Shown here in pieces: positions 9,141 through 18,262 of a stretch of 64,000 nucleotides of DNA. A model generated the notes under the pieces. That model was not told the DNA's origin. It searched no databases and saw nothing but the letters and a program-made list of their open reading frames with translations. Position numbers and translations under genes: made by a program. The stretch's first letter is position 1. Every line of letters begins with the position of its first letter. The stretch spans positions 22,429-86,428 of the forward strand of contig DVJP01000010.1 of the NCBI GenBank assembly GCA_018716725.1, given 5' to 3'. This stretch comes from Candidatus Merdivicinus excrementipullorum (GTDB lineage: Bacteria; Bacillota; Clostridia; Oscillospirales; Ruminococcaceae).

Positions 9141-10955
9141 TTACTTGCAGGAAGTCCGTTCTTCCAGCCAGATGGTATGCTGGGATTTCCAGTGCTGGCC
9201 GTTTCGCACCAATTCCCGGGAGCGGCGGATTTCAAACTGCACCTGTTCCGGAATCCATTGGCGAATCCGTTCCAGCAAGCCCTCCGGGAGGGATAGCGAA
9301 GGCTCCGTGAGAAAGCCGCTGTATGTTTCAAGGGGCAGGATGGGCTGGGAACTGCGGTAATAGACCCGTTCCGGGTCATCTTCGTCCAGTACCAGGACGC
9401 CAATCCCCATTTCCGTATGCTGTTTGCCGCATTCCTCAAACCAGCGCAGTCCCCGGTAAAGCAGGCAGTAGCCCAATTCACAATGGAGTACGATGCTTTT
9501 CCCGTCAAAAATCATCAGATCCGCGTCAAAATATCCGGGCCGGCAGTAAATTGGACGCACTGCGCGGTCGATGCCCTGGGGGAATGAAAAAGAACGTTCG
9601 ATTGCAATGCAGCGTTTGAAAGGGTCATTTCGAATAAGCCAGTCCCATCCGGCGGGATGCTCGGCCAAAGCCGCTGCAGCCGCCGGGATTGATACCGGAA
9701 TGCAAAGGTGGGCGTCATGGGCGGCAATATCCGTGATGACCTTTTCAGGCAGCAAATCCCGTAGGGTAAATTCACCCCGGCTGATTGCCGTGTCGCCAAC
9801 GCCGGTGTAAAAGGTGAACAGGTCGTCCACCCCGTTTTGCTCTGGACAAACCGGCGTCTGGCCGCCTGCGAAAGTGATATAGGAGTGAGTCAATGCTTGA
9901 ATCCAGCGGCCGTGCTGGCTGTACTCGCTCCAAATAGGGGATTGATCGTCCAGGATCGGATCTTCGCTGTAATACAAAAGGTCGCCGTTTTTGGCGTCCT
10001 TTACCCGGAAAAAGGGACTGTACCGCATTTTCCAGTAGAAATCCCCTTCTTCGGACAGGGCCGGATTATAAACGCCGTGGGTAATGTCGATATACACTTC
10101 TTTCCCCAAAATATTGGCAAGGGTGGGCGCGGCGGCGTTGGGGCCAATGTGAGAGTTGTCATAGCGCCCGGGCCGGACGTTTTGTTCTAAAACCCCGTAA
10201 TCCTGATGCCCGTCAATGGTCTTTTTGCCGCAAAGGGTGTCGTCGGTATCCAGAACTGCAATGTCGGGAATCGGGCGGCGCATCATTTGGATACGGCCGT
10301 TGTCCAGCTTAAAATAGGCGATATCCGTTTTGGTGGAGGTTTCGCCGTTCACCCTTGGAAAAAGGAGGGTGCCCTCTTCGCAGCCGGCGTCCTCCCAGCT
10401 GCTGTCCGGCCAAATGCGGTCCCAGGCTTCCTTTATGTCCGCTTCCGCTTTTTCCATCAGGTCAATGCTGCGGTTTACACGGTTTAAGAAGTCCGCCACG
10501 GGCATTTTGCGGATTCGGTCAAATGCAGTTGTAATCGTGCCGTCATGATAAATGCAGTAAAGATACCCTTGGTGTTCATAAAACCGGAAATCGTGCATAA
10601 CGGAAATCTCGGAACCATGCAGCTTCAGATACTCCGGGTATTCTTCCGGGGACTGGGGCAGGCTGGTTTTCCGCCGGATTCTCATAATTGGCAGGGGAAA
10701 GCGGTGCATTACGGCGGTGGCGGTTTCATTGAGAACGGCCAGGCCCAGGGAACTGCTGTAGACGTCCGTTTGATCGATGCAGTAATGGTCGCGGTCGCCG
10801 CCTGCCCGGTACCCCAAAAAGGCGCGTTTGTCGCCGGAAAGCCGGATTAAAGCGGGATTGGTGACATGGTGGGACTGCCAGGTCAGCCCGTCTTTGTCAA
10901 ATAAGGGTTCCAGAGCATAACCGTTTATCCGCCGGGCCAAATATTTTTTCTCCAT
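9141..10955 (-). CDS. large GH130-like beta-propeller protein
   Basis: This 604-residue protein is longer than the usual 300-400 residues of GH130. Propeller landmarks remain recognisable: V-T-N-P-A-L-I near 32, G-L-A-V-L-N-E near 72, M-H-D-F-R-F near 118 in place of the usual (E)D-P-R, D-N-S-H-I-G-P-N near 270 and a D-I-T-H-G-V-Y-N segment standing for the usual Y-H-G. GH130 enzymes are mannoside phosphorylases or hydrolases; the exact activity here is not predictable. About 150 C-terminal residues look like an added domain of unknown function. AAAGGAGG precedes ATG 10955. It lies 13 bases downstream of the UroD-family gene and forms an operon with it. Confidence 0.6.
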   Translation of the reverse strand: MEKKYLARRINGYALEPLFDKDGLTWQSHHVTNPALIRLSGDKRAFLGYRAGGDRDHYCIDQTDVYSSSLGLAVLNETATAVMHRFPLPIMRIRRKTSLPQSPEEYPEYLKLHGSEISVMHDFRFYEHQGYLYCIYHDGTITTAFDRIRKMPVADFLNRVNRSIDLMEKAEADIKEAWDRIWPDSSWEDAGCEEGTLLFPRVNGETSTKTDIAYFKLDNGRIQMMRRPIPDIAVLDTDDTLCGKKTIDGHQDYGVLEQNVRPGRYDNSHIGPNAAAPTLANILGKEVYIDITHGVYNPALSEEGDFYWKMRYSPFFRVKDAKNGDLLYYSEDPILDDQSPIWSEYSQHGRWIQALTHSYITFAGGQTPVCPEQNGVDDLFTFYTGVGDTAISRGEFTLRDLLPEKVITDIAAHDAHLCIPVSIPAAAAALAEHPAGWDWLIRNDPFKRCIAIERSFSFPQGIDRAVRPIYCRPGYFDADLMIFDGKSIVLHCELGYCLLYRGLRWFEECGKQHTEMGIGVLVLDEDDPERVYYRSSQPILPLETYSGFLTEPSLSLPEGLLERIRQWIPEQVQFEIRRSRELVRNGQHWKSQHTIWLEERTSCK

Positions 10956-10968
10956 AGAGATCCTCCTT

Positions 10969-12048
10969 TTATCGGAACAGGTAGTCTGTTACACAGTATT
11001 TTTCCATGGCGGCAAAGGCCGCGTCCATGTTTTCCGGAGGTGTGGGCGGCCAAGGCTGGTAGGCCAGGGAAAGCCCTCCTTCCGGCGAACCCAATTTGGA
11101 TACGCATTCCCGGATGTGGTCGTCAACGTCTTTGGGGGAACCAAAAACCGTAATATTTTGCCGGTCAATGTCCAGGTCAATGGCAATTCTGCCCTTTACA
11201 TAACGTTCCATGGAATCAATGCCGTTTACCAGATCCTGCATATTGATAACCGTCCCGCCGGTGCGGATGATGTCGTCGATTAAATCCATAAGATACCCGT
11301 CGGAATGCTCGTGGACAATGATGCCGGCTTCCTTAACCGGCCGGGTCATCCGTTCATAACGGGGCGCAATGTACCGGCGGAATTGCTCTACCGACAGCAT
11401 GGGGGAATTTTGCATCCCTAAGTCCTCCGGTATGGAGATGCAGTCCGGTTTATAGGAAAGGAACCGGGTGATGAGCTTGACGTTAAAATCGCAGACTATG
11501 TCCAGAAGCTTGTCAATGCGGGGGTCCTCGTCGGCCATATCGCAGAGAAAATTCACGTATCCCCGCAGGTCCTGCACCCGCAGAAAGGTGTGGCCATGGG
11601 GAAGCCCCAGCCCGAAGAAAAATTGATCCCGGTGGGGGGAAGCGGCGGCCTTTTGATACCCTTCCCAGTCGATTTTCCGCATCCCATCGTTATCATCCGG
11701 GTCAGGGGCGCGGAAATTCTCAAAATTTTCCCAATCTTCCAAGGCGTGATGGGTTACGGTCCCCACCATCCCGGTAATTTTGGTTTCCCACACAGACCCC
11801 CAGTAGTCTGTGTAGGGCTTGCCCGCCACTAAATCGGGAAATTGGGCGTACACCATTTCATGATTGCGCTTTAGCGTCCCATCTTGGAAATTAGGGAACA
11901 AAACCGGGTGCCTTTGGCAGATCCTCTCCAGCTCCTTTTCCTCATAGCCCTGGGCTGTCCAATCCAAATAAGGCAGGCCGGCCTGGATCGGGATCCATTC
12001 CGGTTTTTGCCGGGTCCATGCGCGGATCTGGTTTTCTCTTGCATTCAT
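10969..12048 (-). CDS. uroporphyrinogen decarboxylase-family (UroD-like) protein
   Basis: This 359-residue protein has the TIM-barrel style of the UROD/MetE superfamily: F-G-L-G-L-P-H-G near 145, S-I-P-E-D-L-G-M near 205, H-E-H-S-D-G-Y-L near 246 and G-I-D-S-M-E-R near 277. It belongs to the branch that includes corrinoid-linked methyltransferases and many uncharacterised proteins found in sugar loci, not true haem biosynthesis; no other haem gene is nearby. The substrate is unknown. ATG 12048 has a GGAGGAGAG ribosome site and a good promoter at 12093-12121. Confidence 0.75.
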   Translation of the reverse strand: MNARENQIRAWTRQKPEWIPIQAGLPYLDWTAQGYEEKELERICQRHPVLFPNFQDGTLKRNHEMVYAQFPDLVAGKPYTDYWGSVWETKITGMVGTVTHHALEDWENFENFRAPDPDDNDGMRKIDWEGYQKAAASPHRDQFFFGLGLPHGHTFLRVQDLRGYVNFLCDMADEDPRIDKLLDIVCDFNVKLITRFLSYKPDCISIPEDLGMQNSPMLSVEQFRRYIAPRYERMTRPVKEAGIIVHEHSDGYLMDLIDDIIRTGGTVINMQDLVNGIDSMERYVKGRIAIDLDIDRQNITVFGSPKDVDDHIRECVSKLGSPEGGLSLAYQPWPPTPPENMDAAFAAMEKYCVTDYLFR

Positions 12049-12092
12049 ACGCTCTCCTCCGTTCCAGCTGATTGGTTTTCCGTGATGGCATC

Positions 12093-12121
12093 ATTGTAGC
12101 ACAGGAGAGTGGTTCCGGCAA
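12093..12121 (-). promoter_or_regulatory. sigma-A-type promoter for UroD-like operon
   Basis: On the minus strand TTGCCG (12121-12116) and TACAAT (12098-12093) are separated by exactly 17 bases, about 45 bases before the UroD-like start. It allows transcription of 12048-9141 independently of the AraC gene. Confidence 0.6.
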
Positions 12122-12139
12122 TACACCGGATGCCGCCAG

Positions 12140-13033
12140 TCATTTTGTGCTACCGGATTTCCTTATTTTTGACCGGTAGTCGGACGGCGTTTCATAAACG
12201 TACTTTTTGAATATCCTGGTGAAATAGGCGGGACTTTGGAATTCCAGCTGCTCCGCAATTTGGGCAAAGCTTGCGTCTGTTTCCCGGATCAGGCGCTTGG
12301 CCAGTTCAATCCGGCGCCGGCACTGATATTCCAACACGGGAATCCCCACTTGTTCCTTAAACTTCTGCCGGAACCGGGATTCCGAAAGGCCCGCGGAGCG
12401 GGCCAGGTTTTGGATGGGAACCGTTTCCGGGCAGGCTGCGTCCATCAGTTCCAAAGCGGAAAGAATATCAGCGGTCAAACGGCGCTCATTTTTTTCCTCT
12501 ACACAGCGCAGCGCCTCCATTAGAAAGTTCAGAGCCATCAGCTGAATTTTGCTGCGCCGCAGCGGATGCCGGAGAAGCCCGGCCTGGACGGCCTCTTCCA
12601 GAAAAAAAGCCATTCGCGGAGATCCGGGCGCAACCGTCAGGGGCATCCGGCTGAAGGCTTCCCAGATTTCCTCGGACATAGGCTCTGAAAGCCCCAGAAA
12701 GTTTTTCCGGCGGCTTAAGTCAATATGTATCCAAACAAAGCTGGATTTCTCTTCCGGTTCGCCGCCGGTGCTGTGGATAATATTGGGCGGCATAATAAAA
12801 AGATTTCCCCCATACAGGCGGTATTCCTTTCCCTGCGCACAGTAAAGCTGGCGCCCCCGGTGCAGATAAACAATTTCCAAGATCCCGGCGTGCTGATGCG
12901 GCGCTAACTGCTCCGTGGACTGCCGGTGATTCCCTACGCCGATTAGGGGAATGGACCAAAGGCCCATTTGCCGGGGGAAAATCACGCGGGAATTTTGACT
13001 GACTAAATATTCCTGTTCCGGATAATCTGGCAT
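12140..13033 (-). CDS. AraC-family transcriptional regulator
   Basis: This 297-residue protein has an N-terminal cupin-type sensor (H-Q-H-A-G-I-L-E-I-V-Y near 43, G-G-N-L-F-I-M-P-P near 75) and a C-terminal double helix-turn-helix (I-Q-N-L-A-R-S-A-G-L-S-E-S-R-F near 200, ending F-K-K-Y-V-Y-E-T-P-S-D-Y-R). It lies between the UroD/GH130-like genes and the divergent GH130-importer operon, so it probably senses a sugar and controls both directions. ATG 13033 follows a strong AAAGGAGGAGG. Confidence 0.85.
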   Translation of the reverse strand: MPDYPEQEYLVSQNSRVIFPRQMGLWSIPLIGVGNHRQSTEQLAPHQHAGILEIVYLHRGRQLYCAQGKEYRLYGGNLFIMPPNIIHSTGGEPEEKSSFVWIHIDLSRRKNFLGLSEPMSEEIWEAFSRMPLTVAPGSPRMAFFLEEAVQAGLLRHPLRRSKIQLMALNFLMEALRCVEEKNERRLTADILSALELMDAACPETVPIQNLARSAGLSESRFRQKFKEQVGIPVLEYQCRRRIELAKRLIRETDASFAQIAEQLEFQSPAYFTRIFKKYVYETPSDYRSKIRKSGSTK

Positions 13034-13067
13034 GCCAACCTCCTCCTTTCTCTAAGGCCTTGTTTTT

Positions 13068-13138
13068 ATTGTAACAAAAAAGCCGGTATATTACAAGTAA
13101 TGCCGGCTGAAGTATAGAAAATAATATCCTGGGGACAA
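13068..13138 (-). promoter_or_regulatory. promoter region of AraC gene with a leader hairpin
   Basis: Two candidate minus-strand promoters overlap: TTGTAA-N17-TACAAT (13096-13068) and TTGTCC-N16-TATACT (13138-13111). Between them lies a nine-pair inverted repeat, AGCCGGTAT/ATGCCGGCT (13081-13108), followed on the minus strand by TTTTTT. That is terminator-like and would sit at the 5' end of the transcript from the upstream promoter. From 13139 to 13339 the DNA is AT-rich without a credible gene. Confidence 0.45.
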
Positions 13139-13339
13139 AATAATATTACTTTACAAATTGCGGCGCTGAAATTGGACGCAAGATTTTTCGACCGAATTTA
13201 TTCCATTTGTTTTTCCAAATAATCCGAAAAAGAAGGGCTTCGCTCTCTTCGAAAGAGGAAAAATAATGTTTTTGAATTTCAATATTGCAAAAAACGAAGA
13301 GAAAATTGAAATTTTTTCATACAAATAGCGATGAAAATG

Positions 13340-13368
13340 TTGACAAAAGCTTTTTATAGAGTTATAAT
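13340..13368 (+). promoter_or_regulatory. consensus sigma-A promoter of GH130-importer operon
   Basis: Perfect TTGACA (13340-13345) and perfect TATAAT (13363-13368) are spaced by 17 bases. Transcription should start near 13375, 30 bases before the GH130 start. A full consensus promoter implies strong expression held by repression or catabolite control. Confidence 0.85.
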
Positions 13369-13404
13369 ATGGTATGTAAAGTAAAAAATGGAGGTAATAA
13401 AGTA

Positions 13405-14451
13405 ATGGTTGCACGACATAGCCAGAATCCTATCATCACAATCTCCGATATAAAGCCATCCCGTCCGGATTTTGAAATCCTGGGTGTTTTTAACGCGGGA
13501 ACCGCTACATATAAAGGCAAAAGAATCCTGTTGGTTCGTGTTGCGGAAAAGCCTGTTCAGTCCGATCCGCAGAAAGTACCGGTTCCAATTTTCAATCCCA
13601 TTCGAAAAAAAACCGAGATCCTTTTCTTGGATCAAAACGATTCCAGTTACAATTTTTCCGACCCGCGGGTGATTCATTGCAAACAGGGCCAGAATTATTT
13701 GACCTCCATTTCCCATATCCGGTACGCGGAAAGCGAGGATGGGATTCATTTCCGTGTGGCGGATGAACCTTTAATTGCCGCCTTTGATGAATATACCGCC
13801 TTTGGGGTGGAGGACGCGCGGATTACCCAGATGGGGGACGATTATTATGTCAATTTCAGCGCCGCCTCTGAATACGGAATCGTAACCCGGCTGCTCCGCA
13901 CAAAAGATTTTGCGTCGTTCCAGGATCTGGGCAATATTTTCCATCCGGATAATAAAGATGTGACAATTTTTCCGGAAAAAATCAACGGGCTTTATTACGC
14001 GCTCCACCGCCCCAGCACCTCAGAATACGGGGCGCCCAACCTTTGGATTGCCGATTCCCCGGATCTTGTCCACTGGGGGAATAACCGTGTGGCCGCAACA
14101 GTGCGCCCGAATCAGTGGGACAACGGGCGGATTGGCGCAAGCTGCGTGCCGTTTCTGACAGAAAAAGGCTGGCTGGAAATTTATCACGGCGCTACAAAGG
14201 AAAACCGCTACTGCCTGGGGGCCATGCTGCTGAAGGCGGACGAGCCTTGGAAGGTGCTGGCCCGCAGTGAACGGCCGGTTTTGGAGCCGGAAATGCCCTA
14301 TGAACTAAACGGATTTTTTGGAAATGTGGTGTTTTCCTGCGGACTCCTTGCCAACGGCCGGCAGTTGGACATTTATTACGGGGCAAGCGACGACAGTGTA
14401 TGCCTGGCGTCGGTTCCGGTACAGGAAATTTGGGATTTGCTTGGCGTATAG
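13405..14451 (+). CDS. GH130-family glycoside phosphorylase or hydrolase
   Basis: This 348-residue five-bladed propeller has the GH130 hallmarks: G-V-E-D-A-R-I near 142 with the conserved acid Asp, K-D-V-T-I-F-P-E-K-I-N-G near 185, H-R-P-S near 200, I-G-A-S-C-V-P near 252, L-E-I-Y-H-G near 265 and Y-Y-G-A-S-D-D near the end. Characterised members act on beta-mannosides, many of them as phosphorylases yielding mannose 1-phosphate. No signal peptide is present, so it works on imported sugar. ATG 13405 is chosen (GGAGG at 13390-13394) because the in-frame ATG at 13369 would precede the expected transcription start. It is the first gene of the operon with the importer. Confidence 0.85.
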   Translation: MVARHSQNPIITISDIKPSRPDFEILGVFNAGTATYKGKRILLVRVAEKPVQSDPQKVPVPIFNPIRKKTEILFLDQNDSSYNFSDPRVIHCKQGQNYLTSISHIRYAESEDGIHFRVADEPLIAAFDEYTAFGVEDARITQMGDDYYVNFSAASEYGIVTRLLRTKDFASFQDLGNIFHPDNKDVTIFPEKINGLYYALHRPSTSEYGAPNLWIADSPDLVHWGNNRVAATVRPNQWDNGRIGASCVPFLTEKGWLEIYHGATKENRYCLGAMLLKADEPWKVLARSERPVLEPEMPYELNGFFGNVVFSCGLLANGRQLDIYYGASDDSVCLASVPVQEIWDLLGV

Positions 14452-14470
14452 GAAAAAGAGGGGGATTGCT

Positions 14471-15421
14471 ATGAAAAATGAGGCCGTTCCGGTAATGCGA
14501 AAGAAAAAAACAGGCTTTTTTGGAGAAATGCGCCAAAATTTTTGGCTGTACATGCTGATCGTGCCCTGTATTCTTTTTGCCATTATTTTCAAATATCTGC
14601 CGATGGTGGGAATCGTCATTGCATTTCAGGATTATAACCCCATTAAAGGGATGTTTGGCAGCGAGTTTGTGGGGCTTGACAATTTTAAATACTTTTTCCG
14701 CGGTTCCCAGTGGCTGCAAATTACATTTAATACCTTATATTTAAACGTTTTGTTCATTGTAACCGGCACCATCGCGTCCATAGCCATTGCGATTATGATT
14801 ACGGAACTGGGAAAAAACTGGTTTGTCCGGCTTAATCAATCGGTGATGATCTTTCCGAACTTCATTTCCTATGCGGTTGTGGCTATGTTTGCGCAGGCTT
14901 TCATCGGCAGCGACGACGGGTATGTGAACCAGTGGATTGAAATGTTCGGCGGAACGCCCATCAGCTTTTATTCAGAACCAGGTGTTTGGCCGCTGATTTT
15001 GGTAATTATCCGGATATGGAAAGGCGCCGGATACGGTGCAATTGTTTATATGGCGGCAATCGTCGGAATTGACAACGGCGTTTATGAGGCCGCCCGGATC
15101 GACGGCGCGTCCCGTATGCAGACGATTTTCCGAATTACGCTGCCGATGCTGAAGGACACGGTTATTTTGCTGACGCTGCTCAGCGTGGGAAATATCTTTT
15201 ACGGCGATTTCGGCATGATTTACACCTTGGTGGGCGACAACTCCATGCTGTTTGAAACCACCGATGTTATTGACACCTATGTATTCCGCTCCATTCGGAC
15301 GTCCGGGTCAATGGGCATGAGCGCGGCGGTCGGATTATACCAGTCGCTGATCGGGTTCTTCCTAGTGATCGGTGTGAATGCCTTGGCCAAGAAGTTCAGC
15401 CCGGAATCCGCAATCTTTTAA
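14471..15421 (+). CDS. carbohydrate ABC permease, LplB type
   Basis: This 316-residue inner-membrane permease has about six hydrophobic helices, an I-A-F-Q-D-Y-N-P segment after the first helix and the EAA loop E-A-A-R-I-D-G-A-S near 220. These are typical of the CUT1 LplB/YtcP group, which pairs with long lipoprotein receptors. The start ATG 14471 follows GAGGGGG; the frame is open upstream into the GH130 gene but without a start signal. It pairs with the next gene. No ATPase is encoded nearby, so a shared MsmX-like ATPase is expected. Confidence 0.9.
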   Translation: MKNEAVPVMRKKKTGFFGEMRQNFWLYMLIVPCILFAIIFKYLPMVGIVIAFQDYNPIKGMFGSEFVGLDNFKYFFRGSQWLQITFNTLYLNVLFIVTGTIASIAIAIMITELGKNWFVRLNQSVMIFPNFISYAVVAMFAQAFIGSDDGYVNQWIEMFGGTPISFYSEPGVWPLILVIIRIWKGAGYGAIVYMAAIVGIDNGVYEAARIDGASRMQTIFRITLPMLKDTVILLTLLSVGNIFYGDFGMIYTLVGDNSMLFETTDVIDTYVFRSIRTSGSMGMSAAVGLYQSLIGFFLVIGVNALAKKFSPESAIF

Positions 15422-15439
15422 GGAAAGGAGCAGATAAAA

Positions 15440-16372
15440 ATGGCCAAAAAAGAAAAGGAATCCCAGACCTTACGAACAACCCAGCCTTTTCATTTGATGT
15501 CCCGCGGCGATAAAATGGTGACCATCGTGTTTGGTACGGTCATCACACTGTTTTCGGTTGCCTGCCTGATGCCGTTTATCTTGGTTGTTATTGCTTCGTT
15601 TACGGACGAAGCCACCCTGGTCCGGGAAGGATACCGGTTTATCCCCTCCCAATGGTCAATCGAGGCATACAAAGCGATTTTCCGGTCCGACACCATTCCC
15701 AGAGCGTATGCCATCAGTATTTTTGTCACGGTTGTCGGCACTGTGATGAGTTTGATCATTACCGCCATGGGCGCTTATACCCTTAGCTGCACACAGGTAA
15801 AGTACCGGAACAAAATCGCGTTTTTCTTCTATTTTACCATGCTGTTTAACGGCGGAATGGTGCCTACCTATATCTTAATCAGCAAATATCTGAACTTACG
15901 GGATTCCATCTGGGTCTATATTATTCCCGCCCTTCTGAACCCTTGGAACATGTTTATGCTCCGCAACTTTTTCAACGATATTCCAGAGGCGCTGAAAGAA
16001 TCCGCACGTCTGGAAGGAGCCCACGAATGGCTGATCCTCTTCCGGATCATACTTCCGCTGTCGCTTCCGGCGCTGGCCACCATCGGCTTATTCTATGCCC
16101 TGAACTACTGGAACGCATGGATGGAAGCGATGCTCTATATCGATGATGAAAAACTTTATACTTTGCAGTATATCATTATGAAGATCATACGGAATATCAA
16201 TTCCGCAACCCAAATAGCGGGCGAAGGAGCGGCAGCCGGAACAGTCGTGCCGCCGTCGTATACAATCCGGCTGGCAACCGCTATCGTAACAATTGGGCCT
16301 ATCGTATTCCTTTATCCGTTCTTACAGAAATATTTTGTAGGCGGCTTGAAGGTCGGCGGCGTAAAAGGTTAA
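15440..16372 (+). CDS. carbohydrate ABC permease, LplC type
   Basis: This 310-residue second permease half has six hydrophobic segments, an S-F-T-D-E-A-T-L periplasmic loop, F-N-G-G-M-V-P-T-Y near 135 and the EAA-type loop E-S-A-R-L-E-G-A-H near 190. The C-terminal Y-P-F-L-Q-K-Y-F-V-G-G is characteristic of the LplC/YtcP group. GGAAAGGAG precedes ATG 15440, 18 bases after the first permease. Confidence 0.9.
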   Translation: MAKKEKESQTLRTTQPFHLMSRGDKMVTIVFGTVITLFSVACLMPFILVVIASFTDEATLVREGYRFIPSQWSIEAYKAIFRSDTIPRAYAISIFVTVVGTVMSLIITAMGAYTLSCTQVKYRNKIAFFFYFTMLFNGGMVPTYILISKYLNLRDSIWVYIIPALLNPWNMFMLRNFFNDIPEALKESARLEGAHEWLILFRIILPLSLPALATIGLFYALNYWNAWMEAMLYIDDEKLYTLQYIIMKIIRNINSATQIAGEGAAAGTVVPPSYTIRLATAIVTIGPIVFLYPFLQKYFVGGLKVGGVKG

Positions 16373-16374
16373 TC

Positions 16375-16396
16375 AAATATTGAAAAATCAATATTT
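16375..16396 (+). promoter_or_regulatory. intercistronic hairpin before receptor gene
   Basis: AAATATTGA (16375-16383) and TCAATATTT (16388-16396) form a perfect nine-pair hairpin with loop AAAA, ending just before the AGGAGG of the lipoprotein gene. It probably stabilises or processes the mRNA so the receptor is made in excess. Confidence 0.45.
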
Positions 16397-16413
16397 TAGG
16401 AGGTTTATTGATT

Positions 16414-18150
16414 ATGAACAAAAAGATTTTCAATCGTTTTGGCGCGGCTGCCCTGGCAGCGATTATGGCGGCTTCCGTTTTAAGCGGGTGCGGCGGCGAC
16501 GATTCTTCCAGCACTGCTTCTTCGGGAGGAACAGACGCGGCGTCCGGGAAAGAGCATCTGGACATTACCTGCTACTTATTCGGGGATAAGCCCAACCAGA
16601 TTGACGACGTCCTGGCGGAGTTTGAAAAGCGCACGGCCGACGAACTGAATATGAGTCTGGAATTTAACTGGGCGCCTCAGTCGGACTACACCAACAATAT
16701 CAAACTGAAGCTGTCCGCCGGTGAAGAAGTGGATATGTGCTTTGACGCCCCCTGGATGAATATGAACACCTTCATCATGCAGGGCAACTACCAGGATTTA
16801 ACCAGCTATTTCCATAATCCGGAATATCCCGGCCTGGAAGCTGCGTTCAGCGAAGAGTTTATGTCCAACAACCTGATGGGCGAGAACGGCGACACCGTTT
16901 ACGGCATCCCGCTGACCCAGTCTTTCGGTGAAGGCGGCATGGTCTTTATCCGCGGCGACCTGCGGAAGAAATACGGCCTGGACCCTGTTACCGATTTGGA
17001 AAGCTATGAAGCATACTTGCAGGCAATTGTGGACAACGAGCCTTCTATGATCCCCTTTGTCATGAAGAAGAACGGCTCTTACGGCGCGGCCAGCATTATC
17101 GACGTCCAGGATCCTGCGAAGGGCATTGCCAAGCTTGAGGCCGGCCTGTGGGATGTGAAACTGGCTGCCGGCATTGTAGCGACACTGTATATTCAGGATT
17201 ACAAAGTAATCGACTGCGTAATTTCCGGCGAGCCTTCTTCCGCTTACGCCAATTTCCCCGCGCCTTATAACCAGACGGATCTTACCACTCAGAAAAAGAT
17301 TCGCGAATGGTACGAAAAAGGCTACATTGAAAAAGACGTAATCACCCGTGAGGATGCGCAGGCCACCTTTACTTCCGGAAAAGGCGCGTCCTTTATGTGG
17401 GGCGCCCCCCAGTATAACTCTGTCCTGTCTGCCCTTACCCAGTCCGTAGAGGGCGCAGAGCTGGAAGTTTATAACTACGATCCCCTTACCGCTCAGGATA
17501 TTACGGGAATGAAGAAGGGCGCGTATACCGCCTGGAACTTTATCTGCATCCCGGTTACCACCTCGGAAGAGAAAACGGACCGCATTATGGAATTCTTTGA
17601 CTGGATCTTCTCTTCCTCTGAAAACCACGACCTGTTTGAGTGGGGCATTGAAGGCAAAAACTTTGTGGCCGTTGGAGAGGATCAGTACGAGTATCCGGAA
17701 GGGCTGGACCTGACTACCAACTATAATTTCCCCGGATACGAGCTGACCTGGAACCCCAACTTCATCCGCTACCCTGTGGGATACCCGGACGATGTGCTTC
17801 AGATCATGAAAAACGCAAACAACCCCGATGTTTATTATGACCCGCTGCTTTCCGGTTTCCGCTTTAACGGCGACCCGGTTAAAAACCAGCTGGCCAATCC
17901 GGACTTTGCCACTGCTAAAACCCGCCGTGACAATTTGAGCCTTGGTATTTTTGAGGATGTAGAAGCGGAGAGCGCCGCCATTGACGAAGAAGTGGCCAAC
18001 AACAAGACCCTTCAGGAAGATATTGCGGCGATCAAAGAAGAAGTAATCAAACAGGCGGAAGTATATTTGGAAAAGAGAAAAGCCCAGGACGAAGCAAACG
18101 GGACAACATATCCGACCGTTGCAGACCTGGAAGCACAGCTTAACTCTTAA
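16414..18150 (+). CDS. sugar-binding lipoprotein of ABC importer (LplA type)
   Basis: This protein of about 578 residues has a lipoprotein signal (Lys-rich N-terminus, hydrophobic core and lipobox L-S-G-C with Cys26), a Ser/Thr/Gly linker and a long type-1 periplasmic-binding fold as in the LplA group. I choose ATG 16414 over the in-frame TTG at 16408, because AGGAGG at 16398-16403 is ten bases before the ATG. It binds the oligosaccharide for the two upstream permeases. The C-terminus is Lys/Glu-rich (E-V-Y-L-E-K-R-K) and probably helical. Confidence 0.9.
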   Translation: MNKKIFNRFGAAALAAIMAASVLSGCGGDDSSSTASSGGTDAASGKEHLDITCYLFGDKPNQIDDVLAEFEKRTADELNMSLEFNWAPQSDYTNNIKLKLSAGEEVDMCFDAPWMNMNTFIMQGNYQDLTSYFHNPEYPGLEAAFSEEFMSNNLMGENGDTVYGIPLTQSFGEGGMVFIRGDLRKKYGLDPVTDLESYEAYLQAIVDNEPSMIPFVMKKNGSYGAASIIDVQDPAKGIAKLEAGLWDVKLAAGIVATLYIQDYKVIDCVISGEPSSAYANFPAPYNQTDLTTQKKIREWYEKGYIEKDVITREDAQATFTSGKGASFMWGAPQYNSVLSALTQSVEGAELEVYNYDPLTAQDITGMKKGAYTAWNFICIPVTTSEEKTDRIMEFFDWIFSSSENHDLFEWGIEGKNFVAVGEDQYEYPEGLDLTTNYNFPGYELTWNPNFIRYPVGYPDDVLQIMKNANNPDVYYDPLLSGFRFNGDPVKNQLANPDFATAKTRRDNLSLGIFEDVEAESAAIDEEVANNKTLQEDIAAIKEEVIKQAEVYLEKRKAQDEANGTTYPTVADLEAQLNS

Positions 18151-18169
18151 TCAGCCATAAAATTTTTTC

Positions 18170-18213
18170 GGGATCAGCCCTCAATGGTGATGAAACGATT
18201 GGGGGCTGATCCC
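18170..18213 (+). promoter_or_regulatory. very stable intercistronic hairpin
   Basis: GGGATCAGCCCTCAAT (18170-18185) pairs with ATTGGGGGCTGATCCC (18198-18213) over 16 positions with one G-U pair; the loop is 12 bases. No T-run follows on either strand, so it more likely limits readthrough or protects the upstream lipoprotein mRNA than terminates outright. The activase and radical enzyme genes lie downstream. Confidence 0.6.
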
Positions 18214-18262
18214 ATTCATCAAGGGCATTTATATGGATTTTTTGGAAATTCGAGGTGATACA

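Noticed and set aside
13369..13404. Upstream ATG for the GH130 gene at 13405
   Set aside because: It overlaps the -10 box edge, before the expected transcription start; GGAGG points to 13405.
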